Part shown: positions 1 to 8,222 of the stretch, piece after piece
Layout: each line of letters starts with the position of its first letter
How positions within the stretch are numbered: the stretch's first letter is position 1
Assembly (NCBI RefSeq): GCF_003459505.1
Contig: NZ_QRWD01000008.1
Span: 1 to 64,000, forward strand
Origin: Collinsella sp. AF20-14LB
GTDB taxonomy: Bacteria > Actinomycetota > Coriobacteriia > Coriobacteriales > Coriobacteriaceae
Reading direction: 5' to 3'
DNA length: 64,000 nt
Notes under the pieces: model-generated
What the model was told of the DNA's origin: nothing
The model's input: only the letters and a program-made list of their open reading frames with translations
The model's database searches: none
Position numbers and translations under genes: made by a program

Positions 1-4
1 GCGC

Positions 5-47
5 ATAAAGAAAGCCTCCCATTTCTCATGTCCAAGAAATGGGAGGC
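5..47 (-). terminator. Rho-independent terminator downstream of the FucO-like dehydrogenase
   Basis: A perfect 13-bp stem (14-26 with 35-47) encloses an 8-nt loop. Read on the minus strand it is followed by a T-rich tract at 13-5. It lies about 85 nt past the dehydrogenase stop codon, so it probably ends that transcript. Confidence 0.75.
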
Positions 48-129
48 AGTTCACAACGCGCGCAGCGGGGCCTTTTACATGTCCGAGGACGCGCCCGGAG
101 GGAAGCCCGGGACCGCCGACGGGAGTAAT

Positions 130-1296
130 TTACTCAGCCGGGCAGATCTTCTTGAAGAGCTCGATGACGTCGTCGAGCGTCGCCTCGCGCGGGTTACCCG
201 GGAAGCAGGCGTCGGCCATGGCGTCCTTGGCCAGGACCTCAATCTCGTCGGCCTTCATGGCCTCGCAGACGTGCGGGATGTTCACGTCGGCAGAGAGCTG
301 CTTAACGGCGGCGATGGCGGCGTCGGCGGCCTCGTCGGTGCTCATGCCCGTGGTGTCAACGCCCATGGCGACGGCAACCTTGGCCAGGCGCTCGGCACAA
401 ACCGGCTTGTTGAACTCCATGGCGATCGGCAGCAGCATGGCGCAAGCGACGCCGTGCGGGGTGTCATAGTGAGCGGACAGCGTGTGAGCCATGGCGTGGT
501 CGATACCCAGGCCAACGTTGGAGAAGCCCATGCCGGCGACATACTGACCAAGAGCCATGCCCTCACGGCCGGAGCCGGGCTGGCCGGACTTGGCCTCGGC
601 GACGGAGTCGCGCAGGTTCTCGCTGATCAGCTTGATAGCCTCAAAGTGGAACATGTCGGAGAGCTCCCAGGCGCCCTTGGTGGTGTAGCCCTCGATGGCG
701 TGGGTCAGAGCGTCCATGCCAGTGGAAGCGGTCAGGCCGGCGGGCATGGAGGCCATCATGTCAGGGTCGACGACGGCGACCTCGGGGGCGTCGTTGGTGT
801 CGACGCACACGAACTTGCGGACCTTCTCGGGGTCGGTGATGACGTAGTTGATGGTCACCTCGGCAGCAGTACCGGCGGTCGTCGGCACAGCGATGGTGAA
901 CACGGCGTGGTTCTTGGTGGGAGCAACGCCCTCGAGGCTGCGAACGTCGGCAAACTCGGGATTGTTGATGATGATGCCGATGGCCTTGGCGGTATCCATG
1001 GAGGAACCGCCACCGATGGTCACGATAGCGTCAGCCTCGGCGGCCTTGAAGGCCTCGACGCCGTCCTTGACGTTCTGGATAGTGGGGTTGGGCTTGATCT
1101 CGGAGTAGAGGCTCCAAGCGATGCCGGCAGCGTCGAGCTCGTCGGTCACCTTAGCGGTAACGCCAAACTTGACCAGATCGGGGTCGGAGCAGACGAAGAT
1201 CTTCTTGTAGCCGCGACGCTGGAGCTCGCCGGGAATCTCCTTGATGGCGCCGGAACCATGATAAGAAATGGTGTTGAGAACGAAACGATTAGCCAT
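130..1296 (-). CDS. fucO: Iron-containing alcohol dehydrogenase, lactaldehyde reductase (FucO) type
   Basis: Cytosolic group III alcohol dehydrogenase of 388 residues, close in length and sequence to lactaldehyde:propanediol oxidoreductase, which reduces lactaldehyde to 1,2-propanediol with NADH. The nucleotide-binding GGGSS sits at about residues 95-99. The predicted Fe(II) ligands are D195, H199, H267 and H281, in the contexts MDALTHA, DHAMAH and TPHG. The ATG at 1296 is preceded by GGGAGG at 7 nt; an upstream in-frame start at 1338 has no such site. The gene stands alone, with its own terminator and possible LacI-type operators upstream. No other fucose or rhamnose gene is in the window, so a general aldehyde or alcohol role is equally possible. 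Confidence 0.85.
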   Translation of the reverse strand: MANRFVLNTISYHGSGAIKEIPGELQRRGYKKIFVCSDPDLVKFGVTAKVTDELDAAGIAWSLYSEIKPNPTIQNVKDGVEAFKAAEADAIVTIGGGSSMDTAKAIGIIINNPEFADVRSLEGVAPTKNHAVFTIAVPTTAGTAAEVTINYVITDPEKVRKFVCVDTNDAPEVAVVDPDMMASMPAGLTASTGMDALTHAIEGYTTKGAWELSDMFHFEAIKLISENLRDSVAEAKSGQPGSGREGMALGQYVAGMGFSNVGLGIDHAMAHTLSAHYDTPHGVACAMLLPIAMEFNKPVCAERLAKVAVAMGVDTTGMSTDEAADAAIAAVKQLSADVNIPHVCEAMKADEIEVLAKDAMADACFPGNPREATLDDVIELFKKICPAE

Positions 1297-1354
1297 TGAT
1301 AGCCTCCCATCGTGTGCGGGGCGCCCATTACGCCCCACGCTATGTGTCCCATCC

Positions 1355-1410
1355 TAACGCTTTTGAAACAAAAAATGCATGAGAACGTCAAAAGTGTTAA
1401 AGCGTTTCAA
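1355..1410 (-). promoter_or_regulatory. Two LacI/CcpA-type operator-like palindromes upstream of the dehydrogenase
   Basis: On the minus strand, 1410-1397 reads TTGAAACGCTTTAA, an imperfect palindrome around a central CG. A related AAAGCGTT word in opposite orientation lies at about 1355-1369. LacI-family regulators bind sites of the form AAA-CG-TTT, so catabolite or sugar-responsive control is plausible. No regulator is adjacent and no -10/-35 pair is clear, so this is only a candidate. Confidence 0.35.
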
Positions 1411-1711
1411 CATAATAACGGAGCCCCAGTCCTTCCCTCCCGACTGCAGCGAAGGCTAGATTATAGGAGCAATTGCCCAAAGAATACGACCAACTCAGTC
1501 TATAAATTGTTTCTGTTTTAGCAATATATGTTTGACAATACGTTTATAAAAGGATACTTTATAGTAATTAATATGCATGCAGCAAATAGTGTCATTCATT
1601 TTGTTAGAAATTGCCCATGCGGTTATTGCAGCTGCATGTACTGCAACATACAGCGTAATTCTCCGCACGAAGCAGAAGACGGTTCCAATTCGATCGAGGC
1701 GATGACGCGTG
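1411..1711. other. AT-rich gap with no recognisable gene
   Basis: The stretch is visibly AT-richer than its surroundings, with runs such as ATAAATTGTTTCTGTTTTAG. No supported coding region, RNA gene or terminator is seen. It presumably holds the promoter of the plus-strand gene at 1712. Together with that gene it forms a compositional island reaching to about 2330. Confidence 0.4.
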
Positions 1712-2248
1712 ATGGCTACTGGTCCTAAATCGAGCAAGACGGCTACAAACGAATATCGAATCTCAATTGAAGGTAACCCTTATCCGCATGCTCTGGCTCT
1801 CGTCAACCCAGCGGGAGACAACCTCAACATCAAAAGACATGGGTTCACGGGTCCACTAGGACAGCTATTGAGTCTTAAATACACCGTTTATGACGATGCA
1901 AATGAAAAGCTCTTTACTGTCGTCGACGGTGGTTTTAGTAACATGCCCAGGGTTGCGCTCATCATCGAACACAAGGAAGTTGCGGTGTTCGATTATGGCC
2001 TAAACAGACTTGAGATGAAGTGCGTAACGAACATACCGAATTACACAATAAAAGGTAACTTCCTATTTGGAGATTACGATATATTCAGTCAACGGGAAGT
2101 GGAGCTATCTTCAGTTAACGTCCTTCAATGTGATAAACAATCGTGCTTTAACATACAGGTTTTGGATAAAGCCGAATTAGCCGCCGCAATTGGAATACCC
2201 ACAGCCATTGCCCTTCTGAGGGCTCGGATTGAAGAGCATCTCGAATAA
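1712..2248 (+). CDS. LURP-one/Tubby C-terminal-like protein (hypothetical)
   Basis: A 178-residue protein without signal peptide or membrane segments. Its series of short beta-strand-like blocks (KYTVYD, KLFTVVDGG, VALIIEHKEVAVFD, YTIKGNFLFGDYDIF) resembles the LURP-one-related/YxjI fold of the Tubby C-terminal superfamily, possibly a lipid- or membrane-associated scaffold. The similarity is by eye and moderate. ATG 1712 is chosen, with GAGG about 12 nt upstream; a GTG one codon earlier is also open. Codon use is clearly AT-richer than in the neighbours, suggesting recent acquisition. The flanking genes are unrelated and on the other strand. Confidence 0.5.
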   Translation: MATGPKSSKTATNEYRISIEGNPYPHALALVNPAGDNLNIKRHGFTGPLGQLLSLKYTVYDDANEKLFTVVDGGFSNMPRVALIIEHKEVAVFDYGLNRLEMKCVTNIPNYTIKGNFLFGDYDIFSQREVELSSVNVLQCDKQSCFNIQVLDKAELAAAIGIPTAIALLRARIEEHLE

Positions 2249-2333
2249 ATTGCAAAAAGCAGTTCGTAACAACATTCAGGAGCTAGATAGTTTTTTCTGG
2301 CTCCTGAAGCTGTACTACATAGAGATGAAAAAT

Positions 2334-2366
2334 AATGCGGCAAAGGGGCTGTCCCTTTGCCGCATT
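2334..2366 (-). terminator. Rho-independent terminator of the YoaK-like gene
   Basis: A perfect 14-bp stem (2334-2347 with 2353-2366) has a 5-nt loop. On the minus strand it is followed by ATTATTTTTC. It begins 3 nt past the stop codon of the DUF1275 gene. A few T residues on the other strand make it possibly bidirectional. Confidence 0.8.
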
Positions 2367-2369
2367 CGG

Positions 2370-3086
2370 TTACTTTCGGCAGCCCTCTTTCCAAGCCTCG
2401 GCCGCAACCTTCCAGCGAAAACGCAAGTCGCGCTCGCGGTCGATAAACATGATGGCAAACGCGACAAACAGCAGCACGCTCGCCACGACGATGGCGTGCA
2501 GGCCCATGCGCTCAATACACCAGTTGCCCAACACGGCGCCAAACACAAAGGTAAAGATCACGCCAAAGTACAGCAGGCCGTTTTCCAAAAAGCCGCGCTT
2601 GTGGGTAATGATGTAGTCGTCCACGTTTTGCAAGGCATTACGGAGGTTGCCGATACACATGGTCGTGGCGATGCCGTGTCCATGAATCTTGCGGAAACTC
2701 TCGACCTGCATACCGCAGGCAAACGAAGTAAGGCAGTTGGCGAGCAGGTTGTAACCGCCGCCCGGGATAAAGCTCACGCCCAGCAAGATAACGGCTTCAA
2801 AAAACACCGTCACCTGGCGCCAGTGAATCACACTGCCAAACCGCTCGTGAACCAGGTCGGCAAGCATAATGCCCACAGCAAACGAAACCACAGGGAAGAA
2901 GTAACGCCCCGCAAGTGCCCAATTGCCCTCCGAGATGCTCACGCCCACCAGCAGTATGTTGCCCGTCTGCGCGTTAGCGAAAACATGATCGCGCCCAATG
3001 TACGAATACACGTCCATAAAGCCACCGGCGAGCGCCAAGATGATGCCCAGCTCAATAGACTCCGATATCTGTTTGGCACGCTGCAT
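2370..3086 (-). CDS. YoaK/DUF1275 family membrane protein
   Basis: A 238-residue polytopic inner-membrane protein. The family signature GGFMDVYSYIGRD and the segment FANAQTGNILLVG lie in the first 50 residues, as in YoaK/DUF1275 proteins, followed by about five further hydrophobic segments. Family function is not established; transport has been proposed. The ATG at 3086 has AAGGAGG 10 nt upstream. The long open reading frame continuing upstream to 3320 overlaps the start region of ygiQ and has no ribosome site. Monocistronic, with its own terminator, and divergent from ygiQ. Confidence 0.75.
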   Translation of the reverse strand: MQRAKQISESIELGIILALAGGFMDVYSYIGRDHVFANAQTGNILLVGVSISEGNWALAGRYFFPVVSFAVGIMLADLVHERFGSVIHWRQVTVFFEAVILLGVSFIPGGGYNLLANCLTSFACGMQVESFRKIHGHGIATTMCIGNLRNALQNVDDYIITHKRGFLENGLLYFGVIFTFVFGAVLGNWCIERMGLHAIVVASVLLFVAFAIMFIDRERDLRFRWKVAAEAWKEGCRK

Positions 3087-3339
3087 CGTCGTGCATCCTC
3101 CTTGTTGACGACTCTCTCGTGCGTTGGCGGAAACATAGCCGCCGTTCATACTGTAACCCATTGACAACATGGCATGCGCGCGAGACGGGCTCCCCAACGC
3201 GCAGATACACAGTCTGGAAACAAACGGCACCCGCATCGATACGCCGATCCGCCAGCCCATGTACTCCACCAGTCTTTTTAGCCCCGTCCCAAAAAGACTG
3301 GTTACAATTACGTGCAGCATACAAACACCGGGAGGGATC

Positions 3340-5481
3340 GTGGCAAAAAAGCCTCAGCACGCTCAGAACAACCAGCGCAGTCAGCAGGGCAAACAGGGCC
3401 AGCAGCAAAAGCGCGGCGGTAAGGCGCAGGCCACGGTCGCCCGCACCAAGCATTCCCAAGCGACGCCCGCCCGCCCCTGGCGTCCGGGCCGCGATAAGTT
3501 CCTCCCCGTCAGTCGCGCCGACATGGATGCGCGCGGCTGGGACCAGTGCGACTTTGTCTACATCTGCGGTGACGCCTACGTGGACCATCCGAGCTTTGGC
3601 ATGGCTATCATCAGCCGCGTCCTTGACGCGCACGGCTACAAGGTGGGTATCATCTGCCAGCCCGACTGGACCGACCCCGCCAGCATCACGGTGCTCGGCG
3701 AGCCTCGCCTGGGCTTTCTCGTCAGTGCCGGCAACATGGACTCCATGGTCAACCACTATTCGGTGACCAAGCACCGCCGCCACTCCGACGCCTACACCCC
3801 CGGCGGCGAGGAGGGGCGCCGTCCCAACCGAGCCGTCACGGTCTATGGCAACCTCATCCGCCAGACGTTCAAGGACGCTCCCATCATCATCGGCGGCATC
3901 GAGGCAAGCCTGCGCCGCCTGGCCCACTACGACTACTGGCAGGACAAGCTCAAGCGCTCGGTACTGCTCGACTCGGGCGCCGACATCCTCATCTACGGCA
4001 TGGGCGAGCATGCGATCGTCGAGATCGCCGACGCGCTCGACGCGGGACTGCCCGTCGACCAGATCACCTATATCAACGGCACCGTCTACCGCACGGGTTC
4101 GCTCGACGAGGTCTACGACTACGACCTGCTGCCCAGCTGGGACGACCTTGCCGCCGACAAGCTCAACTACGCGCGCAGCTTTAACGTGCAGCAGCAGAAC
4201 ATGGACCCCATCACCGGGCATCGTCTGGTAGAGCCCTACCCCAACAGCGTCTATGTGGTGCAGAACCCGCCGTCGGCAACACTCACCACAGACGAGATGG
4301 ACGAGGTGGCCGAGCTCCCCTACGCACGCGATTGGCATCCCGACTACGACGCGGCGGGCGGCGTGCCGGCCTTTGCCGAGATCAAGTTTTCCATTAGCTC
4401 CAACCGCGGTTGTTTTGGCGAGTGCTCGTTTTGCGCCCTCACCTTCCACCAGGGCCGCGTGTTGCAGATGCGCAGCCACGATTCGATCATGCGCGAGGCC
4501 GAGCTGCTCACGCGTGATCCCGAGTTTAAGGGCTACATCAACGACGTGGGCGGACCGACGGCTAACTTTAGCCGCCCGGCCTGTGACAAGCAGCTCAAGC
4601 ACGGCGTGTGCAAGAACAAGCGCTGCCTGTGGCCGAGCGTATGCAAAAACATGGTGGTCGACGAGAGCGGCTACACGCAGCTGCTGCGCGACCTGCGCCA
4701 GCTGCCGGGCGTCAAAAAGGTCTTCGTCCGCAGCGGCATCCGTTTTGACTACACCATGGCAGATGCCTCGGACGAGTTTTTGCGCGAGCTGCTGGAACAC
4801 CATGTCTCGGGCCAGCTGCGCGTAGCGCCCGAGCATGTGAGCGACGCGGTGCTCTCTGTGATGGGCAAGCCGAGCCGCGCCGTCTACGACGCGTTCTGCC
4901 GTAAATTTGAACGCCTGAACCGCGAATACGGACTCAAGCAGTACGTGGTGCCATACCTAATCTCGAGCCACCCCGGCTCGACGATGAAGGAAGCCGTAGA
5001 CCTTGCCGAGGCCGTGCGCGACATGGGCTACATGCCCGAGCAGGTGCAGGACTTCTACCCCACACCGTCCACCATGTCGACGTGCATGTACTACACCGGC
5101 GTGGACCCACGCACCATGGAGCCGATCTATGTAGCTCGCGACCCGCACGAGAAGGCCATGCAGCGCGCGCTCATCCAGTATCGCAAACCCGAGAACTACA
5201 AGCTGGTGCGCGAGGCGCTGGAAAAAGCCGGGCGTCGTGACCTGATCGGCTACACCAAGCATTGCCTGATTCGCCCCGTGCCGCCGCGCCCAGGCGAGAC
5301 ATCGGCCAGCGGCGGACACGGCACCGGCAAGAAGGGCGGCAAACCGCACGGTGGTGCTGGCGGCAAGGGACCCAAAGGCAGCAAGGGGCACGGCGGCATG
5401 TCGCGTGCACAGAACACTGCCGGGCGTAATCGCGCGGCCCAGGGGCGTCAGGGCGCCAACGGAGGCGGGCGTCGCAACTAG
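3340..5481 (+). CDS. YgiQ-family radical SAM protein (UPF0313)
   Basis: A 713-residue member of the YgiQ family, whose function is uncharacterised. The N-terminal segment (KFLPVSRADM, then FVYICGDAYVDHPSFG) is the family hallmark. The radical SAM [4Fe-4S] motif CxxxCxxC is at C358, C362 and C365, followed by ALTFHQGR. The C-terminal 90 residues are a low-complexity Gly/Lys/Arg tail. The GTG at 3340 is chosen because GGGAGGG stands 3-4 nt upstream and the conserved lysine-rich N-terminus begins there; the reading frame stays open upstream. Its end overlaps the convergent CPBP gene by 4 nt. Confidence 0.88.
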   Translation: MAKKPQHAQNNQRSQQGKQGQQQKRGGKAQATVARTKHSQATPARPWRPGRDKFLPVSRADMDARGWDQCDFVYICGDAYVDHPSFGMAIISRVLDAHGYKVGIICQPDWTDPASITVLGEPRLGFLVSAGNMDSMVNHYSVTKHRRHSDAYTPGGEEGRRPNRAVTVYGNLIRQTFKDAPIIIGGIEASLRRLAHYDYWQDKLKRSVLLDSGADILIYGMGEHAIVEIADALDAGLPVDQITYINGTVYRTGSLDEVYDYDLLPSWDDLAADKLNYARSFNVQQQNMDPITGHRLVEPYPNSVYVVQNPPSATLTTDEMDEVAELPYARDWHPDYDAAGGVPAFAEIKFSISSNRGCFGECSFCALTFHQGRVLQMRSHDSIMREAELLTRDPEFKGYINDVGGPTANFSRPACDKQLKHGVCKNKRCLWPSVCKNMVVDESGYTQLLRDLRQLPGVKKVFVRSGIRFDYTMADASDEFLRELLEHHVSGQLRVAPEHVSDAVLSVMGKPSRAVYDAFCRKFERLNREYGLKQYVVPYLISSHPGSTMKEAVDLAEAVRDMGYMPEQVQDFYPTPSTMSTCMYYTGVDPRTMEPIYVARDPHEKAMQRALIQYRKPENYKLVREALEKAGRRDLIGYTKHCLIRPVPPRPGETSASGGHGTGKKGGKPHGGAGGKGPKGSKGHGGMSRAQNTAGRNRAAQGRQGANGGGRRN

Positions 5482-6389
5482 GGCAGCGGCGCGCTCGCTG
5501 CGCCCATCCCACACGCGTGGCGCAGCGAGCGCATAGCCTCAACGAGGATGACGCCGGCGATAGCGACCGTGATTACCACGTCGAGCGGTGTGTTCACAAA
5601 CCACAACAGACCCATCAGGTACGACCCGGCGTTAAAGGCAAAGTGCAGCAGGATCGTGTAGCGGAGCTTTCCGGTGGTCACGAGCACCCAGCCAAAGATG
5701 AGGCCGGCGGCACCCGCATAGCAGCCCTGCACCCAGTTCATGTGCATAAAACCGAAGATTGCCGCCTGCAGCACAATCGCCGCGGCGATACCCCACGTGC
5801 TTGGTGCCGCCCAGGGCACCATGGCGCCGTCCTGCGCGCTCGCACGACGCCTGCGCTTCCAAAGCGGGCGGCACTGCGGATTAAACGCTCGTAGCGAAAA
5901 CTCAAAAACAATGCCGCGCACCAGCAACTCCTCGCAAAACGGAGCGCCGAGCACCGTGGTCAGGACGGCAAGAAGGTTGGTATCGCCCAAGCCTGTTTCC
6001 TCGACGAGCTCGCTATAGTCCGCCGCAACCTCGGGCAGCAGCGACAGCACGCCGTCGCATAGGTAGCTAATGACCACCTGCATGGATAGGCCGATCACGA
6101 CAACGCATGCGATGCGCTTCCATGCAGCATTTGCTCCCCCGCCGAGCGGGCGTTCACCTTGCCGGCGCGCCATGAAGGAGCGGGGCCACAGATAGCGCCA
6201 CCACAGCAGCGCCATCAAAAACGACGCCGTCTGAGCGGCGGCCTGAAACCATTGAATATCGAGATTGTCGATCGGGAAACCCGTCAGTGCCGACACGATG
6301 TCCAGCGCGGAGAACAAAACAATGCTCAGGGCAATATCGGCAGCGACGACACCAAAACAGGCAAGCGCCCAAACCAGCGCATTGAGCAT
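5478..6389 (-). CDS. CPBP (CAAX/Abi) family intramembrane metalloprotease
   Basis: A 303-residue membrane protein with about seven to eight hydrophobic segments. It carries the three CPBP motifs: EExxxR at E153/E154/R158 (EELLVR), FxxxH in FGFMH, and HxxxN in HFAFN near residue 250. These residues form the glutamate/histidine metal-dependent active site of the Rce1-like family. Bacterial members act in bacteriocin self-immunity, protein-sorting support or peptide processing; the substrate here is unknown. The ATG at 6389 has GAGGAGG 5 nt upstream. It starts 34 nt after the small antitoxin-like gene on the same strand, so the two may be co-transcribed. Confidence 0.8.
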   Translation of the reverse strand: MLNALVWALACFGVVAADIALSIVLFSALDIVSALTGFPIDNLDIQWFQAAAQTASFLMALLWWRYLWPRSFMARRQGERPLGGGANAAWKRIACVVVIGLSMQVVISYLCDGVLSLLPEVAADYSELVEETGLGDTNLLAVLTTVLGAPFCEELLVRGIVFEFSLRAFNPQCRPLWKRRRRASAQDGAMVPWAAPSTWGIAAAIVLQAAIFGFMHMNWVQGCYAGAAGLIFGWVLVTTGKLRYTILLHFAFNAGSYLMGLLWFVNTPLDVVITVAIAGVILVEAMRSLRHACGMGAASAPLP

Positions 6390-6423
6390 GCCAACCTCCT
6401 CAAAACCCGGCACTTGGGGACAG

Positions 6424-6627
6424 TCATTGTTGATGAGAATCGGGCGCAGCGCCAAAAGCCCCGTTGGGCGAAATGTCGAACGGGAAGGTGCCGCACCGAT
6501 TGAACGCGGCGATAAACATGCGGATGGCGTTGGACGGCGTGGTGCCCACGAGCTGGGTTGCCGCCGCGAAGGCCGCCTTTTCCTCGGGCAAGACCTTCGC
6601 GACTACGGGGGTCATGTGTTCTGCCAT
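6424..6627 (-). CDS. RelB/DinJ-family antitoxin-like protein, orphan
   Basis: A 67-residue protein with a ribbon-helix-helix N-terminus (VVAKVLPEEKAAF, then TPSNAIRMFI) and the typical PFDI segment near residue 53, both characteristic of RelB/DinJ antitoxins. Such proteins dimerise on DNA and neutralise a RelE/YafQ-type RNase encoded immediately downstream. No toxin-like frame follows here; the next gene is the CPBP protease. ATG 6627 has AAGGAAG 5-6 nt upstream. It is one of only five genes in the window ending in TGA. It could be a solitary regulator or a remnant of a lost toxin pair. Confidence 0.7.
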   Translation of the reverse strand: MAEHMTPVVAKVLPEEKAAFAAATQLVGTTPSNAIRMFIAAFNRCGTFPFDISPNGAFGAAPDSHQQ

Positions 6628-6842
6628 GGCGCTTCCTTTTTGAAACGACGGTAGTGCGGATAGATGCGGGCCACGCGGCTGGGCGACGGGCTGTGAAGGC
6701 AACCCGATTGGCCCGCATCCGGAGTTTGTTTCTGCGGCGTTGGTATTACTTGGTATTCCTAAGTATTACCCCGCAGATAGAATACCACACCCGACCCCAT
6801 GGGGACGGAGGAAAACGGATCATTTTGTTGCTGAGTTAGTAT

Positions 6843-8219
6843 TTAGAGCGTGATGATATCCGAGATATCGAGGGCCTGAGCGTCGGCGACATCGTGCGTG
6901 GCAAGCAGGAGCATGCGGCCGTCGAGCAAGTCGAGCACGACCTCGGCGCATGCGTCGCGCGCAGCGGTATCTAAACCGGTAAAGGGCTCGTCAAGAATCA
7001 CCGCGCCGCCCGGACACAGCAGGGCTCGAGCGATCTCGACGCGACGGCGCTGCCCGCCCGAAAGCTCGGCCACGCGAGCATGCACATCGACCCCCGGCAC
7101 CAGCAAGCGCAACAGGGCCGCAGCACTCGAGGCGTCCACGCGTGCATCGGCGCACACCAGCACGTTATCCAGCGCCGAGGCGGACTCGACCAAGCGTGCA
7201 TCCTGAAACACCATCGAGCACGGTGCGCACTCCCCTGCCGCAAGGGCAAGCAACGTCGACTTGCCCACACCCGAGGCGCCCATCACGCAGGCGCGCCCAC
7301 CGGCGGGCACACGGAGTGTCAGTCCGTCGAGCGCCGGAGCCCAGGGCGCCCGCTCGCCCACGGCGAGCGCAAGCTCCGCCGCAGCGCCGCCCCCGGCAGC
7401 CCCCGCACGCCCGCGAGCGCCGCGCCCATGCGCCCGCACGGCCGCGCGCCACGCCACGGGTCCCGAAACCCGCAGCAGCCACACCAGCACGCGCTCGCAC
7501 GCCCATGAGGCGGCAACGACCAGCACGGTCCACGCCAGCAGATCAGCCGTCTCAATCAAAAGCTTCGCCTGATAGATGCGCTCACCCACGGTGCCCACCG
7601 CCATGCCGATCAGCTCGGCTGCCACACCGGCCTTCCAGCTCATGCCGATCACGGTACGCGCACACGAAAGCACAAACGGCAGGACTTCGCGCCAGGTGTG
7701 GGCGCAAAACAGTCGCCAGCCCCGCACGCCATGCAGACGAAACATCTGCTCCAGTGGCTTATCCACCTGCGCCAAGCCTTCGACCAGTGAGAAATATACG
7801 CCCGGCAGCGCCATCAAAAAGACCGCCGCGATGCTCACACGTGCCGACCCCAACCAAATAAGCAGCAGGACCACCACGCAGGCAACCGGCGTCGCCTTAA
7901 CAAACGAAAGCGCCGGCGCCACCAAGCGGGCAAACGCCCGCGACCGTACAGAAATCCCGGCCAACAAACCGCCGCATACCGCGGCAAGCGCCAGCCCGCC
8001 CAGTATCCGCGCGCCCGAGCCCGCCAGAATCGCCCACGTGCCGGCATCGCATATCAGGCGCAGCAGCGCCAAGGCAACAGCACCCGGCCCCGGCAAAATC
8101 AGCGGCTGCGCTACCAGCGCCGCCACCAGCACCCACACAGCAAGCCAAAAGGCGGCGACGGCACCTGCTGCCGACACCGCCTTCATACGCTCTGTCATTT
8201 GTCGAGCAAACGCACGCAC
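6843..8219 (-). CDS. ABC transporter, permease fused to ATPase (SsuC/ThiX-like permease plus SsuB-like ATPase)
   Basis: A 458-residue single-chain importer half. Residues 1-250 form an SsuC/ThiX-type permease with about six membrane segments and an EAA-like loop. An Ala/Gly/Arg-rich linker of about 30 residues follows, then an ATPase with Walker A GASGVGKST near 312-320, signature LSGGQ, Walker B VILDEP and an H-loop (ATHD). Permease and ATPase are normally separate polypeptides in this family. GTG 8219 is the start: it lies 3 nt after the stop of the lipoprotein gene, and its ribosome site GGAG overlaps that stop codon. The pair therefore looks translationally coupled. The substrate is unknown; the hydrogenase operon context is unusual for this transporter type. 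Confidence 0.8.
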   Translation of the reverse strand: MRAFARQMTERMKAVSAAGAVAAFWLAVWVLVAALVAQPLILPGPGAVALALLRLICDAGTWAILAGSGARILGGLALAAVCGGLLAGISVRSRAFARLVAPALSFVKATPVACVVVLLLIWLGSARVSIAAVFLMALPGVYFSLVEGLAQVDKPLEQMFRLHGVRGWRLFCAHTWREVLPFVLSCARTVIGMSWKAGVAAELIGMAVGTVGERIYQAKLLIETADLLAWTVLVVAASWACERVLVWLLRVSGPVAWRAAVRAHGRGARGRAGAAGGGAAAELALAVGERAPWAPALDGLTLRVPAGGRACVMGASGVGKSTLLALAAGECAPCSMVFQDARLVESASALDNVLVCADARVDASSAAALLRLLVPGVDVHARVAELSGGQRRRVEIARALLCPGGAVILDEPFTGLDTAARDACAEVVLDLLDGRMLLLATHDVADAQALDISDIITL

Positions 8220-8222
8220 GGG

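Noticed and set aside
2277..2306. CAGGAGC ... GCTCCTG hairpin after the LURP-like gene as its terminator
   Set aside because: The T-run lies in the loop rather than after the stem, so it is not a standard terminator.
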